Of a DNA stretch of 7,480 nt, positions 7,324 to 7,480 are shown piece by piece. The translations under genes were made by a program, and so were the position numbers. Below the pieces are notes generated by a model. That model had not been told where the DNA came from. It did not search any database and saw only the letters and a program-made list of their open reading frames with translations. The number at the start of each line of letters is the position of its first letter. Position 1 is the first letter of the stretch. The stretch covers positions 1-7,480 of the forward strand of contig CAAELW010000128.1 of NCBI GenBank assembly GCA_900756875.1, given 5' to 3'. The DNA comes from Pasteurellaceae bacterium (GTDB lineage Bacteria > Pseudomonadota > Gammaproteobacteria > Enterobacterales > Pasteurellaceae).

Positions 7324-7359
7324 AAAAAAAGGGTTAGGTTCCTCAATGAACCTAAGCCC
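7324..7359 (-). terminator. Second terminator-like hairpin between tRNA-fMet and rimP
   Basis: On the minus strand GGGCTTAGGTTC (7348-7359) pairs with GAACCTAACCC (7331-7341) around a 6-base loop. The stem is 3 + 8 bp with one bulged base and is followed directly by seven T (7324-7330). This is a full intrinsic-terminator structure, only 30 bases before the rimP start. As no promoter fits well after it, it probably acts as an attenuator through which some polymerases read into rimP-nusA-infB. Confidence 0.8.
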
Positions 7360-7378
7360 AGTTTCTAAATTTCTCGTA

Positions 7379-7403
7379 CAAAAAAACCCCAAATTTGGGG
7401 TTC
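7379..7403 (-). terminator. Intrinsic terminator after tRNA-fMet
   Basis: The perfect palindrome AACCCCAAATTTGGGGTT (7385-7402) forms a GC-rich stem with an AT centre and is followed on the minus strand by a run of T (plus-strand A at 7380-7386). It begins about 20 bases after the CCA end of the tRNA. It would release a short tRNA precursor, leaving only read-through transcripts for rimP and beyond. Confidence 0.85.
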
Positions 7404-7422
7404 TTATTACTGAACTTGTTAT

Positions 7423-7480
7423 TGGTTGCGGGGGCCGGATTTGAACCGACGGCCTTCGGGTTATGAGCCCGACGAGCTAC
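7423..7480 (-). tRNA. Initiator tRNA-fMet (CAT), 3' 58 bases; 5' end outside window
   Basis: On the minus strand the sequence runs from GTAGCTCG in the D-arm, through the anticodon arm with loop CTCATAA (anticodon CAT), to GTTCAAATC in the T-arm and an encoded CCA at 7423-7425. Three consecutive G:C pairs in the anticodon stem (GGG/CCC) mark it as the initiator rather than the elongator, and the sequence is almost that of E. coli tRNA-fMet. By that alignment 19 bases of a 77-base tRNA are missing. The variable loop has G at position 46 (the E. coli metZ-type form) and C at 47. It corresponds in position to metY, which heads the same operon in E. coli. Confidence 0.95.

Noticed and set aside
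7308..7350. Possible rimP promoter on minus (TTGAGG, 16-base spacer, TATGTC)
   Set aside because: Both hexamers are poor (4/6 and 3/6) and the elements overlap the terminator stem and T-run; the sequence is explained better by the hairpin.
1..7480. Mobile element, CRISPR array, phage or defence system
   Set aside because: No transposase, integrase, terminal or direct repeats were seen; all coding space is taken by conserved housekeeping genes.

Overview
This is an ordinary core-genome segment of a gamma-proteobacterium of the family Pasteurellaceae, most likely a Haemophilus species. Three things point there. The Haemophilus-type DNA uptake signal core AAGTGCGGT occurs four times exactly, plus degenerate copies. 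Base composition is AT-rich. Every protein resembles its E. coli counterpart closely but shows Haemophilus-like changes. Species cannot be fixed from the window alone.

Layout: the 3' end of queF (1-183, plus strand) converges on a long minus-strand block. Reading that block in its own direction, from the right edge, it starts with the 3' three quarters of an initiator tRNA-fMet gene (7423-7480). Two intrinsic-terminator-like hairpins follow (7379-7403 and 7324-7359), then rimP (7293-6838), nusA (6822-5335), infB (5323-2810), a third terminator-like hairpin (2763-2803), rbfA (2747-2361), truB (2361-1438) and tyrA (1351-227). A bidirectional hairpin made of two inverted uptake signals (194-223) separates tyrA from queF. 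Gaps between rimP, nusA and infB are 11-15 bases, and rbfA and truB overlap by one base.

How the genes fit together: the block is the classical translation/transcription operon known from E. coli as metY-rimP-nusA-infB-rbfA-truB. It covers the initiator tRNA, the IF2 that delivers it, two 30S maturation factors (RimP, RbfA), the elongation/termination factor NusA and the tRNA U55 pseudouridine synthase. In E. coli truB is followed by rpsO-pnp; here it is followed by tyrA, the bifunctional chorismate mutase/prephenate dehydrogenase of tyrosine synthesis.

No undescribed multi-gene system is visible. The points worth a second look are regulatory. The tyrA leader holds a paired TyrR-box-like operator and a long inverted repeat whose 3' arm covers the tyrA ribosome binding site. 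rimP is forced to use a TTG start. Terminator-like hairpins sit inside an operon that encodes NusA, and some of them are built from (or decayed from) DNA uptake sequences.
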